Positions 17,346 to 25,254 of a stretch of 64,000 nt of DNA are shown here, in pieces. The translations under genes and the position numbers were made by a program. The stretch is taken from assembly GCF_011578285.1 (NCBI RefSeq), contig NZ_CP049916.1, positions 2,728,001-2,792,000 on the forward strand, written 5' to 3'. A model generated the notes under the pieces. It saw only the letters and a program-made list of their open reading frames with translations, was not told the DNA's origin and did not search any database. Within the stretch, counting starts at the first letter, position 1. Every line of letters begins with the position of its first letter. The stretch comes from Acinetobacter lanii. Its GTDB lineage: Bacteria; Pseudomonadota; Gammaproteobacteria; Pseudomonadales; Moraxellaceae.

Positions 17346-17780
17346 ATGTCTGATCAAGAATTGAATTTAAGCCCTACACGTCCATATCTTGCGCGCGCAA
17401 TCTATGAGTGGATTTGCGACAATAATTTAACCCCTTATTTGATGGTCGATGCGACCAAACCTTATACCGATGTACCGACGCAATTTGTACAAGATGGTCA
17501 AATTGTGCTGAATATTGTGCCTCATGCGGTGCATAAATTGCATATGAGCAATGATGCGATCACCTTCTCTGCCCGTTTTGGTGGTTTATCTACAGACATT
17601 TATGTGCCATTTAATGCAGTACTTGGGCTATATGCAAAAGAAAATGGTCAAGGATTATTCTTTGATCCAGATGAATATAGCAATGCACAAGATGAGCAAA
17701 ATACTTTAGAATCAAAACAGAAAGAAACACAACAAACAGAACCCGTGAAGAAAAAACCAAGTCTAAGAATTTTAGATTAG
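17346..17780 (+). CDS. sspB: ClpXP specificity-enhancing factor SspB
   Basis: A 144-residue adaptor that delivers ssrA-tagged proteins to ClpXP. The SspB fold occupies residues 1-115 (PYLARAIYEWICDNNLTPYLMVDA, ISFSARFGG-like AITFSARFGG, VPFNAVLGLYAKENGQGLFF). A flexible acidic linker follows, and the C-terminal KKKPSLRILD is the typical ClpX-binding XB motif. It is the second gene of the ssp pair, about 105 bp after sspA. Confidence 0.93.
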   Translation: MSDQELNLSPTRPYLARAIYEWICDNNLTPYLMVDATKPYTDVPTQFVQDGQIVLNIVPHAVHKLHMSNDAITFSARFGGLSTDIYVPFNAVLGLYAKENGQGLFFDPDEYSNAQDEQNTLESKQKETQQTEPVKKKPSLRILD

Positions 17781-17801
17781 ACTTAGAATAAGGAGAAATT
17801 G

Positions 17802-18452
17802 ATGGCTTTTGATTTAGTACACTATTTTGCTGAGCAGATAAAGATTCAAAAGCCTCAGCTTCTCAGCCAATATCCTGCTGAAGAGCGTTGCGCCTACTTA
17901 AATGAAATCAATACATTAACCTTAGGTAAACTGATCAGCTTATGGCGTAAAGACGAAAACAAAATCTATCAAGAAATTTATTCGCAAGATCAACTGTACG
18001 TACAAGAAGTATCAAGACATCTGACCACTTCCACAAAAAATGAATCGACTTTGCCCAAGTCTGAACTTGAGCATGCCACCAGTGAAATTTTACATTTACA
18101 ACTGAATGAACTGAAACAACTCGATCAAACCGGTCAATATAAGCAACGTGGAATGCGTGAATTGCTGCTTGGACAAATTGAACACCTCTCAGGCAAGGCC
18201 AAAAATTGGGTTTGGTCAACGAATGAGCTAAATGAGCTGATTGGCTCTCAACCAATTGTAGAAGAAGCGTTATCATTGGATGAAACAATGAAGGAGTTTA
18301 GCCACATGGTTAACAATCAGCACGCAGATACACATGAGATCGTTGAACCAGTTGTTGCAACTGTCCCAACATGGGCCAAAGTGTTAGAGCCAGTGGTTGC
18401 GTTGGTAATCTTATGGATTCTATATTCAGCACTGGCCAATATTTTTGCATAA
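17802..18452 (+). CDS. Tail-anchored protein of unknown function behind sspB
   Basis: A 216-residue protein I do not recognise. The N-terminal ~180 residues are soluble, helical and charged, with no detectable enzymatic motif. The last ~25 residues form one hydrophobic segment (VLEPVVALVILWILYSALANIF), so the protein looks C-terminally anchored in the inner membrane with its body in the cytoplasm. AAGGAG lies 7 nt before the ATG at 17802. It starts 21 bp after sspB and is co-transcribed with it. That context suggests a link with stationary-phase proteolysis, but it is only contextual. Confidence 0.75.
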   Translation: MAFDLVHYFAEQIKIQKPQLLSQYPAEERCAYLNEINTLTLGKLISLWRKDENKIYQEIYSQDQLYVQEVSRHLTTSTKNESTLPKSELEHATSEILHLQLNELKQLDQTGQYKQRGMRELLLGQIEHLSGKAKNWVWSTNELNELIGSQPIVEEALSLDETMKEFSHMVNNQHADTHEIVEPVVATVPTWAKVLEPVVALVILWILYSALANIFA

Positions 18453-18463
18453 TTTAAATTAAT

Positions 18464-18498
18464 AAAGAAAAAGCGACCCTTAAGGTCGCTTTTTCTTT
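18464..18498. terminator. Bidirectional intrinsic terminator
   Basis: A 15-bp perfect stem (AAAGAAAAAGCGACC / GGTCGCTTTTTCTTT) with a CTTAA loop lies between the ssp operon and the converging atu operon. Its U-runs are part of the stem, so it works in both directions. Confidence 0.9.
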
Positions 18499-18513
18499 AT
18501 GTATATGGTGAGT

Positions 18514-20454
18514 TTAGATCTCTACATTCAGCAGAATTTGACGCTTTTTCACCTGCTGTCCAACTTGACCCACGATTTCGCCAACCACCCCATCAACATC
18601 GGACTTGATCTGTTGCTGAATTTTCATCGCTTCTAAAATCAATAAGGTTTGACCTTTGCTGACCGTATCGCCCGGATTGACCACCACATTGATGATTGCA
18701 CCATCCATCGGCGCACGAATTTTACCATCACCTGCCACATCTGCCGTTTCAGGCGGCAAATAGGTGATATTTTCAACAGCCACATTACCATTGGCGCTGT
18801 CGAGGTAAACAAAGTTACCCTCCACCACATAATCGACTTTACGACGTACACCATTGATCACATAAATCAGTTGTTCATCATTTTGCTCCACCAACTGAAT
18901 CGTTGCAGATTCACCACACGTTTCAACCGAGACATCATTGCCATCACGCTTCACAATCAATTCGAGTTTTTGATCGTCGTAACGCAGCTTTAAAGGCAAG
19001 GTTAAAGCAATGCCGGTATTCCAACTGCTTTGTGTGGACGCATTAGTAAATAGTGCCGCAGTCAACGCCAAAGTTTCTAGCTGCAAATTTTGTTTATTTA
19101 AGCTGACATCTTGTTGGAAATGTTCTTGAATAAAAGCGGTATTGGTATCCCCTTTCACCACCACAGGATGGCGAAGTAGATTCACCAAAAATTCTTTATT
19201 GCTATTCACACCCAACAATATGCTTTGTTCTACAGCACGTGCGAGGGTACGAATCGCATCATTACGGTTTTCACCATAAGCAATGACTTTCGCCACCATC
19301 GGGTCATAGAAAGGACTAATTTCACCTTGGGATAACATGCCATGGTCAATCCGCACATTGGCAGACTCTGCGGGTTTCCAGCGTAAAATTTTCCCTGTTT
19401 GTGGTAAGAAATCGAGTCGTGGATCTTCTGCATATAGTCGAACTTCAATCGCATGACCTTTTAGGGTTAGCTCAGATTGTTGTAGCGGTAATGTCTCACC
19501 ATTGGCAACACGGAGTTGCCATTCCACCAAATCTAGACCTGTAATCAATTCCGTTACAGGATGTTCTACTTGCAAACGGGTGTTCATTTCCAAGAAGTAG
19601 AATTCACCTGAAGCATCCAGTAGAAATTCAACCGTACCTGCACCGACATAGTCACATGAACGTGCTGCGGCTACAGCTGCCTCACCCATACGTTGACGCA
19701 AATCAGGCGTCATCACAGGACAAGGTGCTTCTTCCACAACTTTTTGGTGACGGCGTTGAATCGAACAATCTCGCTCGAACAGATACACATAATTGCCATG
19801 GGTATCGCCGAAGACTTGAATTTCCACATGACGAGGTGCAATCACCGCTTTTTCAATAATCAGTTCACCAGAACCAAAAGCATTTTCCGCTTCAGAACGT
19901 GCGGTGTTAAGGGCTTCAAGCAAATCTGACTCTTGATGCACTAAACGCATACCTCGACCACCGCCCCCTGCTGAAGCTTTTACCATCAGTGGAAAGCCGA
20001 CGTTACGTGCTTGTTCTGCCAAAAATTCGATGTCTTGTTGATCACCCTCATAACCAGGGACGCACGGTACACCGGCTTGAATCATGGCAATTTTAGACAG
20101 ACGTTTACTACCCATCAGTTCAATCGCACCTGATGGTGGACCGATAAAAGTAATCCCATTGGCTTCACAGGCTGCTGCAAAATCGGTATTTTCAGATAAG
20201 AATCCATAACCGGGATGTACGGCGTCTGCACCTGTTTTTTTACAGGCTTCAATAATATTGGGAATAGACAGATAAGAGTCCGATACTTTTGACGGACCGA
20301 TATGCACCGCTTCATCTGCTGCCTGTACATGACGTGCATGTTGATCTGCATCTGAATACACTGCAACTGTTCGATACCCCATTGCTTTGGCTGTTTGCAT
20401 CACGCGCACAGCAATTTCACCACGGTTTGCCACTAATACTTTAGAAAAAGCCAT
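18514..20454 (-). CDS. atuF: Geranyl-CoA carboxylase alpha (biotin) subunit, AtuF-like
   Basis: A 646-residue biotin-dependent carboxylase alpha subunit. The biotin carboxylase domain occupies about residues 1-450 (VANRGEIAVRVM, the ATP-grasp loop KASAGGGGRGMR, EMNTRLQVEHPVTE). A linker and then the biotinyl domain follow. The biotinylated lysine is K611 in EAMKIQQ; the usual residue after the lysine is Met, here Ile. With AtuC it would carboxylate geranyl-CoA at the beta-methyl group. Methylcrotonyl-CoA carboxylase is the closest alternative, but the whole-cluster content favours atu. It is the last gene of the run. Confidence 0.85.
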   Translation of the reverse strand: MAFSKVLVANRGEIAVRVMQTAKAMGYRTVAVYSDADQHARHVQAADEAVHIGPSKVSDSYLSIPNIIEACKKTGADAVHPGYGFLSENTDFAAACEANGITFIGPPSGAIELMGSKRLSKIAMIQAGVPCVPGYEGDQQDIEFLAEQARNVGFPLMVKASAGGGGRGMRLVHQESDLLEALNTARSEAENAFGSGELIIEKAVIAPRHVEIQVFGDTHGNYVYLFERDCSIQRRHQKVVEEAPCPVMTPDLRQRMGEAAVAAARSCDYVGAGTVEFLLDASGEFYFLEMNTRLQVEHPVTELITGLDLVEWQLRVANGETLPLQQSELTLKGHAIEVRLYAEDPRLDFLPQTGKILRWKPAESANVRIDHGMLSQGEISPFYDPMVAKVIAYGENRNDAIRTLARAVEQSILLGVNSNKEFLVNLLRHPVVVKGDTNTAFIQEHFQQDVSLNKQNLQLETLALTAALFTNASTQSSWNTGIALTLPLKLRYDDQKLELIVKRDGNDVSVETCGESATIQLVEQNDEQLIYVINGVRRKVDYVVEGNFVYLDSANGNVAVENITYLPPETADVAGDGKIRAPMDGAIINVVVNPGDTVSKGQTLLILEAMKIQQQIKSDVDGVVGEIVGQVGQQVKKRQILLNVEI

Positions 20455-20476
20455 ATGATCACCACTATTTTTATAT

Positions 20477-20499
20477 GACCTTCTTCATCCAAGAAGGTC
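20477..20499 (-). other. Intercistronic hairpin between atuE and atuF
   Basis: GACCTTCTT / AAGAAGGTC form a perfect 9-bp stem with a 5-nt loop, about 25 bp before the atuF start. No U-run follows on the minus strand, so it is more likely an mRNA-stability or processing element than a full terminator. Confidence 0.45.
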
Positions 20500-20532
20500 G
20501 TTATGCTTTATTGGTTTTGCAGTGTAAATAGA

Positions 20533-21369
20533 TTACTCGTCTGCCCAAGTCGGTTTTCTTTTTTGAATAAATGCCATGGTGCCTTCCATGCCTTCAGGAC
20601 TGTTCACGGCATCAGCAAACTGTGCAGCGGCATCATCCAGTAGTCCACCTAAAGCCTCTTGTGTCGATGCACGATGTAACAGTGCTTTGGTTGCACGAGA
20701 GGCAAGCGGTGCTGCACGTTTAATTTGTTCAAGCGTGCTTTCAAGCAATTGCTCAAGTTCACTTTCATCATGTGCCACTTCATGCACCACACCAAACTGC
20801 AATGCTTTTTCACCATCGAAACGAGCGCCCAGAAGCGCCAAACGACGTGCTTGGGTTAAGCCCACACGCTTCACCACAAAGGGTGCAATTTGTGCAGGCA
20901 AAATACCTAATCCCGTTTCAGGTAAACCAAATTGCGCATTTTGATGGGCAATCGCCACGTCAGAGACACAAGCTAAACCAAATCCACCACCAAGCACTGC
21001 CCCCTCTAAAATCGCCACCACCGTTTGCGGTGCTTGATCAACCAGTTCAATCATGGCACCAAAGGTACGGTTAAAATCGATATAGGGTTTATTGCTGCCT
21101 TCATTCATGGCAGCGGCACGAATGCCTGCCATGTCTTTAATGTCACCGCCTGCACAGAAATGATTACCATGCCCACGGAACACCACTGCACGAATCGAGG
21201 TATCCTCAGCAATCGCATTGAAGACACTCATAATCGATTTCACCATGTTTAGGCTCATGGCATTACGACTTTCAGGGCGGTTTAACCAAATCTTTAAAAT
21301 TGAACCTTGTTGCTCTAATTTAATGCTGTCATCAACAAGCACGGCATTTAAAGGATGTGAATCAGTCAT
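20533..21369 (-). CDS. atuE: Enoyl-CoA hydratase/isomerase, AtuE-like (isohexenylglutaconyl-CoA hydratase)
   Basis: A 278-residue crotonase-fold enzyme. The acyl-CoA oxyanion-hole segments are FRGHGNHFCAGGDIKDM and AILEGAVLGGGFGLACVSDVAIA, and the active-site region reads QFGLPETGLGILP. It would hydrate isohexenylglutaconyl-CoA, the product of geranyl-CoA carboxylation; the analogous leucine-pathway step is methylglutaconyl-CoA hydration (LiuC). ATG at 21369 is preceded by AGGAGCTTGAAC, and starts 11 nt after the previous stop. The name depends on cluster context. Confidence 0.82.
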   Translation of the reverse strand: MTDSHPLNAVLVDDSIKLEQQGSILKIWLNRPESRNAMSLNMVKSIMSVFNAIAEDTSIRAVVFRGHGNHFCAGGDIKDMAGIRAAAMNEGSNKPYIDFNRTFGAMIELVDQAPQTVVAILEGAVLGGGFGLACVSDVAIAHQNAQFGLPETGLGILPAQIAPFVVKRVGLTQARRLALLGARFDGEKALQFGVVHEVAHDESELEQLLESTLEQIKRAAPLASRATKALLHRASTQEALGGLLDDAAAQFADAVNSPEGMEGTMAFIQKRKPTWADE

Positions 21370-21380
21370 GTTCAAGCTCC

Positions 21381-22538
21381 TTATTTGCGCTTACCCGGTA
21401 AGGTATCCATCAATTTACAGATGATACCCAACATGATTTCATCCGCACCGCCACCAATTGACACTAAACGTCCATCACGATAGAACTGTGCCGCTGGGTT
21501 ATCATTCATAAAGCCATTACCGCCCCAGAACTGTAAGCAACTGTCTGCCACTTCACGGGTCAAACGACCTGCTTTGAGTTTCGCCATCGATGCAATTTGT
21601 GTGACATCTTCACCTGCAATATGTAGCTCACATGCACGATAGGTCAGTGCTTTCAATGCTTCTACTTCTGTCATCAACTCTGCAAAACGGAAATGAATGT
21701 ATTGATTGTTAATCAATGGCTGACCGAAAGTCGTGCGTTCACGGGTGTATTGAATGGTTTTTTCAATACAGTTCAACATACCGCCCATGGCATTGGCTGC
21801 ACCCCACATCCGCTCTTCTTGGAACTGCAACATTTGCATCATAAAGCCCATGCCTTCAGTACCCACCAAGTTACGCTGTGGGACACGCACATTGTCAAAA
21901 AACACCTGTGCCGTGGTACTTGAACGCATACCCAATTTATCTAAAGGTTCAGAGAAGCTGATCCCTGGTGTTTTTGCAGGGACAATAATCATGGACTTAT
22001 TGAAATGCGGTTTGCCATCTGAGGTATTGGCCAATAAACAGAAAAAGTCAGCTTGCAATGAGTTGGTGATCCACATCTTATGACCATTGATAATGTAATC
22101 ATCCCCGTCTTTGACTGCTGTGGTTTTCAGTGCGGCTACATCTGAACCTGCTTGCACTTCAGATACTGCAATCGCAGCCACTTTTTCACCTGCAACAGCG
22201 GGTGTTAAAAACTCATCACGAAGTTCTTTAGAACCAAAACGTGCAATCGCAGGCGTGGCCATATCGGTTTGAACGCCCATTGCCAGTGCAACACCACCGA
22301 CATTGATTCGACCGAGTTCTTCAGCCACCACCAAGTTATATGAATAATCTAGAGCCAAACCACCATTTTCTTCAGGTTTACAAATACCGAGTAAGCCCAA
22401 ATCCCCCATTTTTTTAAAGACTTCATGAATCGGGAATTGACCTGCGGCTTCCCACTCTCCCGTAAATGGATTGATTTCATTTTCAACAAATTGACGTGTG
22501 GTACGACGTAATGCTTCATGTTCTGATGTAAATTTCAT
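21381..22538 (-). CDS. atuD: Acyl-CoA dehydrogenase, AtuD-like (citronellyl-CoA dehydrogenase)
   Basis: A 385-residue FAD-dependent acyl-CoA dehydrogenase. Family motifs are clear: AIAVSEVQAGSDVAALKTTAVKDG, KMWITNSLQADF, and RERTTFGQPL in the C-terminal helical domain. Near the C-terminus it reads IGGGADEIML where short- and medium-chain enzymes have an EGT-type motif with the catalytic Glu, so the base may sit elsewhere, as in isovaleryl- or long-chain enzymes. It would oxidise citronellyl-CoA to geranyl-CoA. The AAGGACATAAAA site precedes the ATG. A 140-bp gap with repeats separates it from atuC. Confidence 0.82.
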   Translation of the reverse strand: MKFTSEHEALRRTTRQFVENEINPFTGEWEAAGQFPIHEVFKKMGDLGLLGICKPEENGGLALDYSYNLVVAEELGRINVGGVALAMGVQTDMATPAIARFGSKELRDEFLTPAVAGEKVAAIAVSEVQAGSDVAALKTTAVKDGDDYIINGHKMWITNSLQADFFCLLANTSDGKPHFNKSMIIVPAKTPGISFSEPLDKLGMRSSTTAQVFFDNVRVPQRNLVGTEGMGFMMQMLQFQEERMWGAANAMGGMLNCIEKTIQYTRERTTFGQPLINNQYIHFRFAELMTEVEALKALTYRACELHIAGEDVTQIASMAKLKAGRLTREVADSCLQFWGGNGFMNDNPAAQFYRDGRLVSIGGGADEIMLGIICKLMDTLPGKRK

Positions 22539-22576
22539 TTTTTATGTCCTTAAATTTTTTAAATATCTGTTTTTTT

Positions 22577-22677
22577 AATCTCCCCTTGCCCCTCTTTGAA
22601 AAAGAGGAGGAAATCCCTTCTTAACTAAGAGGCTCTCCCTCTCCTTTTAGGAGAGGGTTGGGGTGAGGTTATAAATT
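22577..22677. repeat. Dispersed intergenic repeat, copy A
   Basis: This stretch between atuC and atuD contains two imperfect palindromic modules: CCTCTTTGAAAAAGAGG and CTCTCCTTTTAGGAGAG, the latter continuing GGGTTGGGGTGAGG-TTATAAAT. Closely similar modules recur around 52153-52250 and 63284-63365. Confidence 0.7.
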
Positions 22678-22678
22678 C

Positions 22679-24292
22679 TTAGAATCTCGGCACACCAAAA
22701 CGGGTTGGGTTTAGTTCGCGTTGTTGTGCTTCATTAATGGTTTGTAATAAGAAAATCAGCAATTTACGTGTATCACGTGGATCAATAATACCGTCATCAT
22801 GCAGCATCGCTGTGTTAAATAAAGCGGTGGATTGTGCTTCCAATTTCATCGCAGTGGATTGTTCTAAGAAATCCAAGACTTGCTCATTTGGTTCCATGCC
22901 AGATTCACGTTGCTTCGCTTCAGCCACGATACGCAGTACCTTACCTGCTTGTGCGCCCCCCATCACCGCAACCCGAGAGTTCGGCCAAGAGAAAATAAAT
23001 TGCGGCCCCAATGGACGACCACACATTGCATAGTTCCCTGCACCATATGAACCGTGCGCAATAATCGAAATCTTCGGTACGGTACAATTCGCTACAGCTT
23101 GAATCAGTTTAGAACCATGTTTGATGATGCCGTTTTGTTCAGCATCCGTTCCCACCATAAAGCCTGTGGTGTTATGCAAGAATAAAATTGGGCGACGGGT
23201 CTGTTCACACAGTTGAATAAACTGTGCGGCTTTTGCTGCACCTTGTGGGGTAATTGGACCATTGTTGGTGATGATGCCCAAATGCAAACCACCGACTTTC
23301 GACCAACCACAGACCGTATGTGAGTCATATTCATTTTTAAATTCGAAGAAGTCAGAATCATCAACAATACGTGCAATGATTTCTTTCATATCCAAAGGTT
23401 GTTTTGGATCTGCTGGGATAATCCCGAGTAATTCTTCTGCTGAATAACGTGGTTCTTTATATTCTGGCGTTTCAAGCTTAACTTGTTCTTTCCAATTTAA
23501 ATGCGCAAAGATTTCACGTGCAATACGGATTCCATCGGCATCATTTTCAGCTAAGTATTCTGCGGTACCTGCCACTTGTGCATGCATTTCTGCACCACCC
23601 AGCTCTTCAGCTGTTGCGACTTCACCTGTAGCTGCCAGCAATAATGGCGGACCTGCAAGCAACATTTCAGTTTGCTTACGTACGGTAATCACATAGTCTG
23701 AAAGACCCGGTTGGTATGCACCGCCTGCAGTGGCATTACCATGCACCACCGAAATTTGTGGAATCCCTTTGGCAGATAAACGTGCTTGATTGGCAAAGGT
23801 TGTACCGCCCGCAGTAAATACTTCCGCAGCATAATTCAGGTTCGCACCACCACTTTCAGCCAAAGTAATGATCGGCAATTTTTGCTCTAATGCAATTTGA
23901 TGAAGTCGTAGGCTTTTGTGTACGCCCATGGGTGCAATGGTTCCGCCTTTGATTGCGCTGTTATTGGCCGCAATCATACAACGCGTACCATTCACAAAGC
24001 CGATCCCTGCGATGATCCCGCCACCTGCTTCAGAACCGTCTTTATCGTCATGCATCTTGTAGCCCACAAGACCACACAATTCGACAAAGGGTGAATCAGC
24101 ATCAAGCAATAAGCGCACACGTTCATGCGGTAAAATTTTGCCTTTTTTATCGTATTTCGGTTTTGCTTTATACGAGCGATCGACTGCACTTTGTTGAATG
24201 GCACGCACTTCTTCTAGTTGTGCCAATAATGCTGCTTTATTGGTTTCAAAAACTTCACTGCCTACAGCAATTTCAGATTGAAGTATCGGCAT
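22679..24292 (-). CDS. atuC: Geranyl-CoA carboxylase beta (carboxyltransferase) subunit, AtuC-like
   Basis: A 537-residue acyl-CoA carboxyltransferase beta subunit with the two crotonase-like halves in order. The first half contains RVRLLLDADSPFVELCGLVGYKM, AESGGANLNYAAEVF and HGNATAGGAYQPG. The second contains NNGPITPQGAAKAAQFIQLCEQTRRPILFL, GSYGAGNYAMCGR and the tail ending RFGVPRF. It pairs with the AtuF alpha subunit to carboxylate a branched, 3-methyl-2-enoyl-CoA. Methylcrotonyl-CoA carboxylase (LiuB) is the closest relative; adjacency to AtuA and an SDR favours geranyl-CoA. AAGGAGCTGAGAG precedes the ATG. Confidence 0.87.
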   Translation of the reverse strand: MPILQSEIAVGSEVFETNKAALLAQLEEVRAIQQSAVDRSYKAKPKYDKKGKILPHERVRLLLDADSPFVELCGLVGYKMHDDKDGSEAGGGIIAGIGFVNGTRCMIAANNSAIKGGTIAPMGVHKSLRLHQIALEQKLPIITLAESGGANLNYAAEVFTAGGTTFANQARLSAKGIPQISVVHGNATAGGAYQPGLSDYVITVRKQTEMLLAGPPLLLAATGEVATAEELGGAEMHAQVAGTAEYLAENDADGIRIAREIFAHLNWKEQVKLETPEYKEPRYSAEELLGIIPADPKQPLDMKEIIARIVDDSDFFEFKNEYDSHTVCGWSKVGGLHLGIITNNGPITPQGAAKAAQFIQLCEQTRRPILFLHNTTGFMVGTDAEQNGIIKHGSKLIQAVANCTVPKISIIAHGSYGAGNYAMCGRPLGPQFIFSWPNSRVAVMGGAQAGKVLRIVAEAKQRESGMEPNEQVLDFLEQSTAMKLEAQSTALFNTAMLHDDGIIDPRDTRKLLIFLLQTINEAQQRELNPTRFGVPRF

Positions 24293-24303
24293 CTCTCAGC
24301 TCC

Positions 24304-25185
24304 TTAAGATTGATTTGTTCTTTTTTTAATAACATCTGGAATAAATGCACGATGGAATCCATTAAATGATTCACTATTTCTAGCATCAGATAATGGGAAT
24401 ATGCGAGTCCCTTGCGAAGCAGCACCATCAATGCGTAGCGTCACACCCGAGACAAAAGCGGCGGCTTCAGACAATAAGTACACGATGGCAGAAGACACTT
24501 CAGACTCGGTTCCCATACGCTGCAAAGGTACATTGCCCGATAAGTTTGGAATAATAAATTCCGCCACAGGCCCCGAATAAGTATCCATGCCTGAAGAAAG
24601 AATCCAACCTGGTGCAACGGCATTCACACGTACACCTGATTTCCCCCATTCCACCGCAGCCGTTTTGGTTAAATTATCTACCCCAGAACGTGCAGCACCC
24701 GAATGCCCCATCCCTGGCATCCCACCCCACATATCCGCGGTCATATTAACAATACTGCCGCCATTTTTTTCCATCCATTGGTTATAAGCTTCACGCATCA
24801 AATAGAAGGTCGAATGCAGATTGTTGCGAATCACAGCATCAAAGCCATTGGCAGAAATACTTTCCAACGTAGATGGGAATTGACCACCGGCATTGTTGAC
24901 TAGACCATCAATACGCCCAAACTTCTCCACCACTTCAGCAATCATGTCTTTGACTTGCTGTTCTTCACGGTTATCACAGATAATGGCGTGAACTTTGCCA
25001 CCATCTTCCTGAATCTCTTTGCTGACATTTTCAAGTTTTTCAATTTTGCGACCCGTAATCACCACTTGCGCACCCAGTGCTGCAAGCTCATGTGCGGTAC
25101 AACGCCCAATGCCTGAACCACCACCTGTCACGATAATGACTTTATTGGCAAAAGCATCGGTTCTAAATATTGAGTGATAACTCAT
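24304..25185 (-). CDS. atuB: Short-chain dehydrogenase/reductase, AtuB-like (PECR-type)
   Basis: A 293-residue SDR. The cofactor motif VTGGGSGIGRCTA and the NNAGG motif are intact. At the usual Tyr-x3-Lys site it reads HSGAARSGVDNLTK, so the catalytic Tyr and Lys are His and Arg. The same HSGAARAGV-type pattern is known in trans-2-enoyl-CoA and 2,4-dienoyl-CoA reductases (PECR/DECR), so the enzyme is probably a CoA-thioester enoyl reductase with NADPH, not a plain alcohol dehydrogenase. It lies 11 bp from atuC, with AAGGAAGAATATCAGG before its ATG, and is co-transcribed. Confidence 0.8.
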   Translation of the reverse strand: MSYHSIFRTDAFANKVIIVTGGGSGIGRCTAHELAALGAQVVITGRKIEKLENVSKEIQEDGGKVHAIICDNREEQQVKDMIAEVVEKFGRIDGLVNNAGGQFPSTLESISANGFDAVIRNNLHSTFYLMREAYNQWMEKNGGSIVNMTADMWGGMPGMGHSGAARSGVDNLTKTAAVEWGKSGVRVNAVAPGWILSSGMDTYSGPVAEFIIPNLSGNVPLQRMGTESEVSSAIVYLLSEAAAFVSGVTLRIDGAASQGTRIFPLSDARNSESFNGFHRAFIPDVIKKRTNQS

Positions 25186-25254
25186 CCTGATATTCTTCCT
25201 TTTATTCGCGCTTCTTTTTGTACTTAATAATTTAATTTGCTTTTAAAACTGTAT

